The notes beneath the pieces were generated by a model that saw nothing but the letters and a program-made list of their open reading frames with translations, ran no database searches and had not been told where the DNA came from. Both the position numbers and the translations under genes were made by a program. Of a stretch of DNA of 64,000 nt, positions 18,694-27,093 are shown piece by piece (the first letter of the stretch is position 1; every line of letters begins with the position of its first letter). This stretch comes from Bradyrhizobium niftali (GTDB lineage: Bacteria > Pseudomonadota > Alphaproteobacteria > Rhizobiales > Xanthobacteraceae), in NCBI RefSeq assembly GCF_004571025.1, contig NZ_SPQT01000001.1, positions 248,001-312,000 on the forward strand, written 5' to 3'.

Positions 18694-21600
18694 ATGAGCT
18701 CAGATTCCAGGACTGCATTTGAATCCGTATCGAATTTTTCTCCACCGCGAATGCTGCTGGCATTTGCCCTCCTGCTGGGATCGGCCGGCTCGGCCGCCGC
18801 GCTGACCAAGGAGGCGGCGATCGAGAACTGCCGGATGACCGTCGGCAAGCCGATCGTGCATGCGTGCATGCAGGCCCAGGGAGGTCGCAAGGCCGGTGCC
18901 GACATAGAGGGGTGCCGCGCCAAGGCATCGCCCCAGGTCAGGGCCTGCGTGATGGCGGCGCTCAACGCCGCGAACGGGCGCGCCAACGTGGCCGTCGAAA
19001 TGCCGAAAGAGGCGGCGCCCAAGCTCGATCCGGGCACTGCGCTGCCAAAGGATTTCGTCGCGCCACCGCGCAACATCTCCGATATCACGGCCATTCTCGA
19101 TGGCGAGAAGCCCGATGCGAAGCTGATCGCCGAGCTCAAGGCGGATGCCGATGCGGCACCGACGGGCAAGGAGTCGCGCCAGGATCTCGCGCAATTCTAC
19201 TTCGATCGCGCCAATGCGCGCTCGCAACTCGGCCGGCTCGCCGAATCCATCGCCGACGCCGACAAGGCGGTGGAGGTCGGCCGCGGAGCCGTCAGCCCGA
19301 ACTTGCTGGGGCGTCTGATGCAGCTGCAGTCGGTGCAGTATTCGCTCGCCGGCGATCCCAAGCGCGCGCTGGAGGTCATGCAAAAGCTGTTGCGCGAGAC
19401 GGCCAATACGCCGGGCGCGAAGGGCTACGTGTTCAATGCCAACCGTGCGATTGCGTCCATCCTCCTGCAGATGGGCGACGTCCCGCAGGCCGAAGCCTAT
19501 CTCCGTCGCAGCCTGACCGCGATCCAGGAAGCGCGCACCAGCGGGCTTCCAGGTTGGCGCGCCAGCTATTCCAAGCTGGGCCAGAACTGGGAAGGCGAGA
19601 TCGAGATGTCGCGCGGCGCGATCTTCGAGGCGCGCGGCCAGTTCGCCGAAGCCGAGGCCGCCTATCGCACCGCCGAGATGCGCAAGCGTGCCGGCAACAA
19701 GGGGGTTCTGGAGCTGGACAATCCGCCTGCAGAGACACTGCTGCTCCAGGTTGTCGACGGCCTCGTCCTGAACCAGGCGCGCATGAAGGCGCGGCAGGGA
19801 CGGCTCGCCGAAGCCGAGGTCGATGCGCGCCGGGCGCTGCTGGCGCGGCTGAAGGACACCGGCAAGTACAATCCGGTGACGCCGCGTTTCGTGATGGGGC
19901 TCGCCGGTATTCTCGTCGATCAGGGCCGCTACGAGGAGGCCGAGCAGCTCGGCCGCGTCGCCCTCGACATCAGCAAGACCGTCGGCGTGCCGGACGACTC
20001 GCAGTCGACGGTGCAGTTGCTGTCCCAGCTCGCCGGCATTCTCAGCCTTCAGCGCAAGAACGCCGAAGCCAACGCCATGTTTGCGCGGATCGACCAGGCG
20101 ATCGCGAAGTGGGATCCGCAGCGCCGCCAGGTCTTCGAGCTCAATCCGTCGCGCATTCTCGCGCTCTACAACTCCGGACAGCTGGACGCCGGCATTGCGG
20201 CGGCCGAGCAGCTCGTCAAGAAGCAGGTCGGGCGCGTCGGTGAAAATCATTTCGATTCCGCCTCCGCGCGCGGCACGTTGGCCGTCGGTCTGATGCGGGC
20301 GCGGCGCGATGCCGAGGCGATCCGCGAGTTCAAGGCTGCCATCCCGATCATGATGGCGAGCGCGAACGAAAACGCCGACGATGAGAATACCACTGTGGTG
20401 GCCGCGCGCAGCCAGCGGCTGCAAACCATTGTCGAAAGCTATCTCGCGCTGCTCGCGCGGGCCGAGGGCACCGGCAGCAGCGTTGGCGAGGAGACCTTCG
20501 GCCTCGCCGATGCCGTTCGTGGTCGCTCGGTCCAGCAAGCATTGGCAGCTTCGAGCGCGCGCGCGGCGGCCAAGGATCCGGCGCTCGCCGAGCTCGTGCG
20601 CATGGCGCAGGATCTGACCAAGCAGGTCAACGCCCAGCTCGGCACGCTCAACAATGTGCTCGCGCTTCCGGCGGCGGAACGCGACGAGAAAGGCGTTGCA
20701 CAAATCCAGGCTTCGATTGCCGCCTTGCGCGGCCAGCGCGACAAGGCGCGCCAGGAGATCAAGCAGAAATTCCCGATCTACGCCGATCTCGTGTCGCCCA
20801 AGCCGCCGAGCGTCGCCGAGATTCGTGCGACGCTGGCCGACGACGAGGCCATGCTGTCGTTCTATTTCGGCCAGAACGGCAGCTTCGTCTGGGCCGTGCC
20901 GAAGTCAGGGGCGGTGGCGTTTGCCGCCGTCAACGCCAAGATCGGCGATATCGAGACCAAGATTCGTAAACTTCGTGAGGCGCTCGAGCCCCAGGCCGCG
21001 ATGATCTCGGACATTCCGCCGTTCGATCTGAAACTCGGCTACGAGCTCTACGAGCTGTTGCTGAAGCCGGTCGAGAGCGGATGGAAGCCGGCCAAGAACC
21101 TGATCGTGGTCACCAACGGCGCGCTGGGCCTGTTGCCGTTGTCGCTGCTGCCGACCGCACCGGCGGAGGTGGCCGCGGACGAGGACCCGCTGTTCGTCGG
21201 CTACCGCAAGGTACCGTGGCTGGCCCGAACCCATGCCGTGTCGACGGTGCCATCCGCGGCCGCGTTGCGCACGCTGCGGCAGCTGCCGCCGGGCAAGCCC
21301 GGGCGCGGCGACCTCGTGGCGTTCGGCGACCCCTATTTCAACAAGGACCAGCAGGCCGAGGCTGAAACTGGCGGCGCCAAGGTTGAGGTGGCCGATGCCG
21401 GCGGCAACGTCACCCGCGGCATGCCGCTGAAGCGCCGCAACAGCCCAAAGCTCGACGGCGTCGACAGCGCCGAGCTCGGTCTGTTGCCCCGGCTTCCCGA
21501 CACGGCCGATGAGCTGAAGTCGATCGCGCTCGCGTTGCAGGCGGATCCTTCAAAAGTGTTGTTCCTCGGCAAGAGTGCGACCGAGAACGCCGTCAAGACG

Positions 21601-22113
21601 ATGAATCTCTCCGGCTTCAGGATCCTGGCTTTCGCCACCCACGGCCTGGTCCCCGGCGAGCTCAATGGATTGACGCAGCCGGCGCTCGCCTTGTCGTCCC
21701 CGACCGTGACGGGCGAGGGCGGAGACGGCCTCCTGACGATGGAGGAGATTCTCGGCCTCAAGCTCGATGCCGACTGGGTCATCCTGTCGGCCTGCAATAC
21801 CGGCGCAGGTGCCGGTGCAGGGGCCGAAGCGGCATCGGGGCTTGGCCGGGCGTTCTTCTATGCCGGAACGCGAGCCCTGCTGGTGACGAACTGGTCGGTG
21901 CATTCGCAATCGGCGCGGCAGCTGGTGACCGACCTGTTCAAGCGGCAGGCCGACGATCCGAAGCTGTCGCGGAGCGAAGCGCTGCGCGAGGCGATGATGG
22001 CCCTCGTCGATGGCCCGGGCTATCTCAATGGCGAAGGCAAGACCGAGTTCGCCTATGCGCATCCGCTGTTCTGGGCGCCGTACACGATCATCGGTGACGG
22101 CGGTGTACGTTGA
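18694..22113 (+). CDS. Exported TPR-CHAT domain protease
   Basis: A 1139-residue protein with a signal-like hydrophobic segment (about residues 20-36), two short cysteine-pair modules (about residues 40-90), a long tetratricopeptide-repeat region (about 150-600), a coiled helical stretch, and a C-terminal CHAT caspase-like domain. The catalytic dyad is visible: H983 in FATHGL and C1034 in LSACNTGAG. CHAT domains are clan CD cysteine proteases related to separase and caspases; TPR-CHAT proteins include the type III-E CRISPR Csx29 and other immune or signalling proteases. The start at 18694 has AAGGA upstream. It heads a four-gene operon; the CHAT domain probably acts outside the cytoplasm. Confidence 0.92.
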   Translation: MSSDSRTAFESVSNFSPPRMLLAFALLLGSAGSAAALTKEAAIENCRMTVGKPIVHACMQAQGGRKAGADIEGCRAKASPQVRACVMAALNAANGRANVAVEMPKEAAPKLDPGTALPKDFVAPPRNISDITAILDGEKPDAKLIAELKADADAAPTGKESRQDLAQFYFDRANARSQLGRLAESIADADKAVEVGRGAVSPNLLGRLMQLQSVQYSLAGDPKRALEVMQKLLRETANTPGAKGYVFNANRAIASILLQMGDVPQAEAYLRRSLTAIQEARTSGLPGWRASYSKLGQNWEGEIEMSRGAIFEARGQFAEAEAAYRTAEMRKRAGNKGVLELDNPPAETLLLQVVDGLVLNQARMKARQGRLAEAEVDARRALLARLKDTGKYNPVTPRFVMGLAGILVDQGRYEEAEQLGRVALDISKTVGVPDDSQSTVQLLSQLAGILSLQRKNAEANAMFARIDQAIAKWDPQRRQVFELNPSRILALYNSGQLDAGIAAAEQLVKKQVGRVGENHFDSASARGTLAVGLMRARRDAEAIREFKAAIPIMMASANENADDENTTVVAARSQRLQTIVESYLALLARAEGTGSSVGEETFGLADAVRGRSVQQALAASSARAAAKDPALAELVRMAQDLTKQVNAQLGTLNNVLALPAAERDEKGVAQIQASIAALRGQRDKARQEIKQKFPIYADLVSPKPPSVAEIRATLADDEAMLSFYFGQNGSFVWAVPKSGAVAFAAVNAKIGDIETKIRKLREALEPQAAMISDIPPFDLKLGYELYELLLKPVESGWKPAKNLIVVTNGALGLLPLSLLPTAPAEVAADEDPLFVGYRKVPWLARTHAVSTVPSAAALRTLRQLPPGKPGRGDLVAFGDPYFNKDQQAEAETGGAKVEVADAGGNVTRGMPLKRRNSPKLDGVDSAELGLLPRLPDTADELKSIALALQADPSKVLFLGKSATENAVKTMNLSGFRILAFATHGLVPGELNGLTQPALALSSPTVTGEGGDGLLTMEEILGLKLDADWVILSACNTGAGAGAGAEAASGLGRAFFYAGTRALLVTNWSVHSQSARQLVTDLFKRQADDPKLSRSEALREAMMALVDGPGYLNGEGKTEFAYAHPLFWAPYTIIGDGGVR

Positions 22114-22142
22114 CGGCCGGTGAGGGAAGGATCGGACGGGAA

Positions 22143-22589
22143 ATGAAGCGGACCATCTTGCTTGGGCTCGTTGCGGCGGGCCTGCTGTTTTCGGGAGCGG
22201 CGCGAGCGACAACACAATTGATCACCGAAGAGGAGGCCAGGCTGCCGCCTCCGAAGGGGGCGATTGCCGCGGACCGGCGCGGCATCATGCGTGGTCCGAA
22301 GGTGGAATTCGTCTCGCCCGGCGATTCCGTCAACTCACCCTTGCGGTTGGTATTGAAGTTCGAGTCGTACGGTGGGGCGAAGATCGATCCGGAGTCGGTC
22401 AAGGTGATTTTTCTGCGTTCGCCGAATGTCGATCTGACCGCTCGGGTCAAGCCGTTTGTCCAGCCCGACGGCATCAACATGCAGGACGCTGAATTGCCGC
22501 CAGGCGAATACACCGTTCGCGTCGACATCAAGGACAGTGACGGCCGGCCGGGCACGGCGATCTTCACGCTGAAGGTTGCGCCCAAGTGA
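22143..22589 (+). CDS. Small exported beta-domain protein of the CHAT operon
   Basis: A 148-residue protein with a signal peptide (MKRTILLGLVAAGLLFSG, then ARA before the mature chain). The mature part contains VEFVSPGDSVNSPLRLVLKF, an SVKVIFLRSP strand and a C-terminal PGEYTVRVDIKDSDGRPG followed by IFTLKVAPK, a pattern of beta strands like CopC or immunoglobulin-type domains. It is probably periplasmic. It starts 29 bp after the CHAT gene with AAGGA/GGACGGG upstream, and its TGA overlaps the GTG of the next gene. No named family was recognised. Confidence 0.8.
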   Translation: MKRTILLGLVAAGLLFSGAARATTQLITEEEARLPPPKGAIAADRRGIMRGPKVEFVSPGDSVNSPLRLVLKFESYGGAKIDPESVKVIFLRSPNVDLTARVKPFVQPDGINMQDAELPPGEYTVRVDIKDSDGRPGTAIFTLKVAPK

Positions 22590-22783
22590 CGTGTCCGTAC
22601 TGCCAATCCGCCAACGCGGAAGGCGCGCTGGTTTGCGCGTCCTGTGGGCGTGATATTGCCGTTCCCGCCACGCTGATCGCGGAACGGGACGATCTGCGGC
22701 GCAAGCGTGACGAGCTGCGCGACGAGCTGAGGCAGGCCAGAGACGAAGTCGAGGCCATCATGCGGCGCAGGAAGCCGCGCTGA
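22586..22783 (+). CDS. Zinc-ribbon/coiled-coil microprotein
   Basis: A 65-residue protein that begins with a double-CxxC zinc ribbon (CPYC at residues 3-6 and CASC at 17-20) and continues as a strongly charged coiled coil (ERDDLRRKRDELRDELRQAR) ending in RRRKPR. It has no membrane segment. The GTG start lies inside the stop codon of the preceding gene (GTGA overlap), a sign of translational coupling. It ends two bases before the next gene, which begins with the same type of zinc ribbon, so the two may form a heteromeric cytosolic module. Confidence 0.8.
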   Translation: MTCPYCQSANAEGALVCASCGRDIAVPATLIAERDDLRRKRDELRDELRQARDEVEAIMRRRKPR

Positions 22784-22785
22784 CG

Positions 22786-23550
22786 ATGGAATGTCCGTTC
22801 TGCGCCGAGACGATCAAGGACGAAGCCATCGCGTGCAAGCACTGTTCGCGCGATCTGCGCGTCGTGCGACCGACGCTTCGCGAGATCGACGACATCGTCG
22901 CCGACCTGGACAGGCTCAGGCGGGATCTCGATCGGGTCAACGTCCGCCTCGAGCGGTACAAGAATCCGCTGCGATATTTCGGAACGCATGCGGTCCTCTA
23001 TGTCGTCATTCCATCGCTGCTGCTGACGGTCGCGCATGTCCTGGTGACCATCACCTTCAACCTCTCTCCGATCCCGCTTCGGATCGCGTCGATCGTGATC
23101 CCGCTGCTGTTCGGGTTCGTGGCCTATCCCCTGCACAGGGTTTCGGCGGTGGGAGCGTTCGTGCTGGCGTTCCTGGCTGCGAGCGTCAGCATTCTGTCGA
23201 TGCTGACGGTCACCGGAATCCACGATCGTGTCCCGATCCTGCCGGCCGTGTGGATTGAATGGCGCGAAGTGTTCGAATACGGAGCGAGCATCCTGCTGGC
23301 CTTCGTCTCCGGAAACATCCTGGGCGTCCTGATCTTCCAGGTGCTGCCGCGCGTGCTTGCCCAGGGCGGCAAGCCGAACGCGTTCGCCTTCAGGATGGCG
23401 CGCCTGCTTGGACAGCATGTCGGTGAAGAGCAGTTGCGCCGCCGGGCTCGTTTGATCCAGGACCTCATGCAGACTGCGGGGCCGCTGGCCGGCATCGCCG
23501 CAACGGCGGTCGGCTCCATTTACGCCGGCCTGAAGGGCCTGCTCGGATAG
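22786..23550 (+). CDS. Zinc-ribbon membrane protein of the CHAT operon
   Basis: A 254-residue protein with an N-terminal zinc ribbon (CPFC at residues 3-6, CKHC at 17-20), a short coiled coil (DIVADLDRLRRDLDRVNVRLE, about residues 36-56) and four hydrophobic helices between residues 65 and 190. A cytosolic basic helix and a final hydrophobic segment follow. The ribbon resembles the zinc ribbon of the preceding 65-residue protein. It probably sits in the inner membrane with the ribbon in the cytosol. It is the last gene of the CHAT operon. No known function could be assigned. Confidence 0.8.
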   Translation: MECPFCAETIKDEAIACKHCSRDLRVVRPTLREIDDIVADLDRLRRDLDRVNVRLERYKNPLRYFGTHAVLYVVIPSLLLTVAHVLVTITFNLSPIPLRIASIVIPLLFGFVAYPLHRVSAVGAFVLAFLAASVSILSMLTVTGIHDRVPILPAVWIEWREVFEYGASILLAFVSGNILGVLIFQVLPRVLAQGGKPNAFAFRMARLLGQHVGEEQLRRRARLIQDLMQTAGPLAGIAATAVGSIYAGLKGLLG

Positions 23551-23589
23551 TCGCGAGGATTGTGCAGGCGGCGCGCGACAGGATCGCGG

Positions 23590-24462
23590 TCAGCGTGCCG
23601 TGCCAGGCGTTTTGCGCGCGCCGGGCCGGCGCGCGGTTCGATCCGAGCTGCGCTGCTTCTGGAGCTTTGCGACAAAGTCCTTCAGCGCGTCCGCCAGCGG
23701 CACTGACGCGCGGTAGGCGAGGCCGACCTCGCGCCTGACCTTGACCTCGATCTCGCGCACGGCGACGTCTGGATTGCCCTTCGCCACGCCCTCCGGGACG
23801 ATGGCGATGCCGACGCCGGCGGCGACCAGCGCCATGGCCCAGTCCTCCGATTGCGCGATCGCCACGCTCTGGCGCCGCTGCGCGGCGCGGCCGAAGAATT
23901 CGCTTTGCTCGCAATGGCAGCGGTCGATCATGGCAGCACCGGCGAGATCGGCGGTCCGGAGCCTGTCCTTCAGCGTCAGCGGATGCGACGGCGGCAAGGC
24001 GGCGACATAGCGCTCGCTCCACAGCGCGACGAAATGCTCGTCGGCGCGCAGCATGGTTTTCGAGATGATCCGCGCATCGGCGCGCTCGTCGCTGCCGACG
24101 AGGCGCAGCGCGATGTCGCTGCGCGCCGTCAGCGGCTTCAGCAGCGCGATCGTTCGGGGCACGTCGAGCGTGCGCATCAGGCCGAGCGTCACCGTCGTCC
24201 TGGTCGCCGGCTTTCTGAACAGGCTGCGCGCGGCGTCGGCCTCGTCGATGATGCGGCGGGCCAGCGCGTGAAACTGCTCGGCCGAGGCGGTGGGCGCGAC
24301 GCCCTTCTTGTGCCGGATGAAAAGCGTGGTGCCGAGCTCGGCCTCCAGATTGGTGATCGCGGTCGAGATCGACGGCTGCGACACGAAGCAGGCACGCGCC
24401 GCGGCGGTCAGGTTGCGCGCGCGATAGACGGCTGCGAAGTAGCGAAGCTCGCGGATGTCCAT
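23590..24462 (-). CDS. LysR family transcriptional regulator
   Basis: A 290-residue LysR-type regulator. The winged helix-turn-helix occupies residues 1-60 (MDIRELRYFAAVYRARNLTA, then the recognition helix VSQPSISTAITNLE). The effector-binding domain follows from about residue 90 to 270, and the C-terminus is short and basic. It is divergently oriented from a metallo-beta-lactamase-fold hydrolase across 93 bp, the classic arrangement in which LysR controls the neighbouring gene. The inducer is unknown. Confidence 0.95.
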   Translation of the reverse strand: MDIRELRYFAAVYRARNLTAAARACFVSQPSISTAITNLEAELGTTLFIRHKKGVAPTASAEQFHALARRIIDEADAARSLFRKPATRTTVTLGLMRTLDVPRTIALLKPLTARSDIALRLVGSDERADARIISKTMLRADEHFVALWSERYVAALPPSHPLTLKDRLRTADLAGAAMIDRCHCEQSEFFGRAAQRRQSVAIAQSEDWAMALVAAGVGIAIVPEGVAKGNPDVAVREIEVKVRREVGLAYRASVPLADALKDFVAKLQKQRSSDRTARRPGARKTPGTAR

Positions 24463-24555
24463 AGTATGTACCTAGAGATATGATCAATATTCAATATTTT
24501 ACCTATGGATCTGACGATGGCAAGAACGCCCTGGTCACAACGGGCGAGGACTTCC
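24463..24555. promoter_or_regulatory. Divergent LysR/hydrolase promoter region
   Basis: The 93-bp gap between the LysR gene and the hydrolase gene is markedly AT-rich near 24478-24505 and contains two AATATT palindromes one base apart (AATATTCAATATT). LysR proteins bind T-N11-A sites in such gaps, so an operator is likely here. The exact site was not resolved. Confidence 0.45.
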
Positions 24556-25383
24556 ATGAAAATCCATCATCTCAACACCGGCACGATGTGCCCGATGGGC
24601 CGCCGCCTGGTGAATGGCACCGGCGGCCTGTTCCAGCGCGCCCGCATGGTCTGCCACTGCCTGCTGATCGAAACGGGGGACGGGCTTGCCCTGGTCGACA
24701 CCGGCATCGGGCTTGGCGATATCGCAGCCCCTGACAGGCTCGGACGGCGCTGGTTGCGCCAGACCGCGCCACGGCTCGACCCGTCCGAGACGGCGGTCGA
24801 GCAGGTGAAGGCGCTCGGCTATTCGCCCACTGACGTGCGCCACGTGCTGCTGACCCATCTCGATCGCGATCACGCCGGCGGCGTGCCCGACTTTCCCCAT
24901 GCCGCGATCCACGTCCATCGCGCCGAATACGACATGGCGGTGCAGCGCAAGCCGGCGCCCCCGCAAGGGCGCTATGTCACCGGGCAGTGGAGCCATGGAC
25001 CGAGCTGGACGTTCTATGGCGAAGCCGGCGAAGACTGGTTCGGTTTCAAGGGCGTGCGCGCGCTCGGCGACAGCGAAGCGGATATCCTGATGATCCCGCT
25101 CGCCGGCCATACGCTCGGCCATTGCGGCATCGCGGTCCGGTCAGGCGACACATGGCTGCTGCATGCCGGCGACAGCTATTTCCATCACGGTCAGCTCGCG
25201 GCATCCCCGCGCATGCCGCTGGTGCTCGGCTATTTCCAGCGCCGCGCCGACATGGACCGCAAGCAGCGGATCGCCAACCAGGCGCGGCTGCGCGCGCTGA
25301 AGCTCGACCACGGCGACCGCGTGAGGATCGTCAACAGCCATGATCCCGTCGATTACGAGAACTGCCGGTGCGGGGCGCATTGA
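24556..25383 (+). CDS. Metallo-beta-lactamase fold hydrolase (lactonase-like)
   Basis: A 275-residue MBL-fold enzyme. The first metal motif reads THLDRDHAGG, giving H101, D103, D105 and H106: the second histidine of the usual HxHxDH is aspartate, a variant known in some lactonase-like groups. Later metal ligands are GHTLGHCG and the aspartate in LLHAGDSYFHHG. The start at 24556 has GAGGAC upstream. No signal peptide is seen, so it should be cytosolic. Its substrate is unknown; ring-opening of lactones or quorum-signal degradation is one possibility. It is transcribed divergently from its presumed LysR regulator. Confidence 0.88.
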   Translation: MKIHHLNTGTMCPMGRRLVNGTGGLFQRARMVCHCLLIETGDGLALVDTGIGLGDIAAPDRLGRRWLRQTAPRLDPSETAVEQVKALGYSPTDVRHVLLTHLDRDHAGGVPDFPHAAIHVHRAEYDMAVQRKPAPPQGRYVTGQWSHGPSWTFYGEAGEDWFGFKGVRALGDSEADILMIPLAGHTLGHCGIAVRSGDTWLLHAGDSYFHHGQLAASPRMPLVLGYFQRRADMDRKQRIANQARLRALKLDHGDRVRIVNSHDPVDYENCRCGAH

Positions 25384-25417
25384 GAGGTGAGGGATCACGC
25401 AATGCGAAGCATCGCCG

Positions 25418-26425
25418 CTACGCGTGTGGCCGTGCCTCGATGACGTTGATGTTGCCCGCAGGCGCAATTTGGGTCAGTTCGAAGCCCGACTTTGACAAGA
25501 GAGTTCCAAACTCCTCCCGGGTTCGTTCTCGCCCGCCAGGCAGGACCAGCATGTTCAGATCGCTGAACTTTGTTGCCGGCATTTCGTTTGGGGGCGCGAC
25601 AATCCGTTCGATGAGGATCAATTTTGCCGTCTCTGCCATTGCGCGCCGGCAGGATTTCAGAATCGCGATGGCCTCTTCGTCCTCCCAGTCATGGATCACC
25701 ACGCGCATGACATAGGCGTCACCGCCCCCGGGCACCGCCTCGAAGAAGCTTCCCCCGACCACATCGCAGCGATCGATGACACCTTGATCGGACAATACAG
25801 TCTTTGCACCGGCAACAACGCGGGGCAGATCGAACAACGTGCCACGCATCTGAGTGTGGGCTCTCAGGATGGCGCTCAGCATCAATCCGCGCCCGCCGCC
25901 GACGTCTACGACGCGGCCGAAGGAGGAGAAATCATAGGCGGCGATGACGGCCTCGGCGCTTCCACGCGACAGCTCGGTCATTGCCCGATCGAACACAGCG
26001 CCTTGTTCGGGATGCTCGGTGCGATACTCCCAAATTCCCTTGCCGTGGACGTATTGAAAGGCGTTCTCACCCGTCAGAATGCTGTGTTCGAGATTCCCCC
26101 AGGTTTGCCAGACATAGTCGCTTCCGGCGTATTCCGCCCAGGCTCCAAGGGGAGTCGCAGAGTTGGCACGCAGGCAATCGGCCATCGGTGTCAGCGCAAA
26201 GGTCCGGGTTTCAGCCTCATGGAAAACACCAATTGCGGCGAGTGCTCGCAGGAGCCGATAGAGCGAGCCGGCATGGCTGTTCGTCAATGTCGCCAGTTCC
26301 TCGACGGAGCGTGAGCCGTCCTTCAGGTGATCGGCAACGCGAAGCTTGGCGGCGACGTGAAGCGCCTGCGTCACGTGGAAGCCGTTGATCAGTCCCAGTA
26401 AATCAAGCCACGGTTTGGAAGTCAT
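25418..26425 (-). CDS. SAM-dependent O-methyltransferase with dimerisation domain
   Basis: A 335-residue class I methyltransferase of the plant COMT/acetylserotonin O-methyltransferase type. An N-terminal winged-helix dimerisation domain (residues 1-100, with LLGLINGFHVTQALHVAAKL) is followed by the Rossmann SAM site VVDVGGGRGLML and a catalytic base in IHDWEDEEAI. Bacterial members methylate polyketide or phenolic hydroxyls. AGGGAGCGC lies just upstream of the ATG. The small molecule acted on is unknown; there is no obvious biosynthetic cluster here. The gene is next to a frameshifted GFA-family gene on the same strand. Confidence 0.9.
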   Translation of the reverse strand: MTSKPWLDLLGLINGFHVTQALHVAAKLRVADHLKDGSRSVEELATLTNSHAGSLYRLLRALAAIGVFHEAETRTFALTPMADCLRANSATPLGAWAEYAGSDYVWQTWGNLEHSILTGENAFQYVHGKGIWEYRTEHPEQGAVFDRAMTELSRGSAEAVIAAYDFSSFGRVVDVGGGRGLMLSAILRAHTQMRGTLFDLPRVVAGAKTVLSDQGVIDRCDVVGGSFFEAVPGGGDAYVMRVVIHDWEDEEAIAILKSCRRAMAETAKLILIERIVAPPNEMPATKFSDLNMLVLPGGRERTREEFGTLLSKSGFELTQIAPAGNINVIEARPHA

Positions 26426-26503
26426 CTCTGCGCTCCCTAGGCTTATTGCTCAGCGCGGCGATTCCCCGCCGAATGCTTGCGCGGCCGGTATCACGTCTTG
26501 CTG

Positions 26504-26909
26504 CTACGGCGGCGGTGGATAGCGGTCGAATGTCGGCAGCTCGTGCGCGCGCTCCATCCAGCGGAGGCGCTCGGCGACCTGGATATGCACCGTCGCGGGG
26601 ACAGCATCGGGATCGTCGTAGGTCGCGCTCTGGATCGATGATTCCGGGCAACATGTTGGCATTGACGTAAAACAGACCGGTCCCGCAGTTGCCGCAGAAG
26701 TGCCGCCGACCATGTTCCGAGGAGCTGTAGACCTTGGGCTCCCCCTTGGTCACTGTGACAGCATCATCGGCGTACATCGTCCAGCCGACCACAGGTGCGC
26801 CGACGTGGAGTCTGCAATCGCGACAGTGACACAGCGCATGCACGATCGCTTCGCCCTCGACCTGATAACGGATTGCGCCACAATGACAGCCACCGTTGAT
26901 GGTGCTCAT
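26504..26909 (-). pseudogene. Frameshifted GFA/CENP-V family protein
   Basis: The N-terminal part is a glutathione-dependent formaldehyde-activating (GFA) family protein with its zinc cysteines: GGCHCGAIRY, HCRDC and FCGNCGTGLFY. After LPGIID, near 26632-26645, the frame leaves the family, and the expected C-terminal part (QSATYDDPDAVPATVHIQVA to the FDRYPPPP end) continues in a different frame to the stop at 26504. A loss of two bases or gain of one would explain this. The unshifted frame would instead run to 26403 into the methyltransferase start. It is either a real pseudogene or an assembly error. Confidence 0.8.
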
Positions 26910-27093
26910 GCCTTCCTCCCGATCGAAGCAGGTTTCCCGGATCGATAGCTCTGGAGACTCGCAGCTTCAACGGGGGCCATCGATCCGCGCTTGCGTCCTA
27001 CTGTCGCGTGACAACTCCCGCCATCGCCTGCTGGGCGAGGGTGCAGCAGCCTCCGAGCCGCAGTGCGAGATGATGTTGCGCGCTCGCCGGTTT

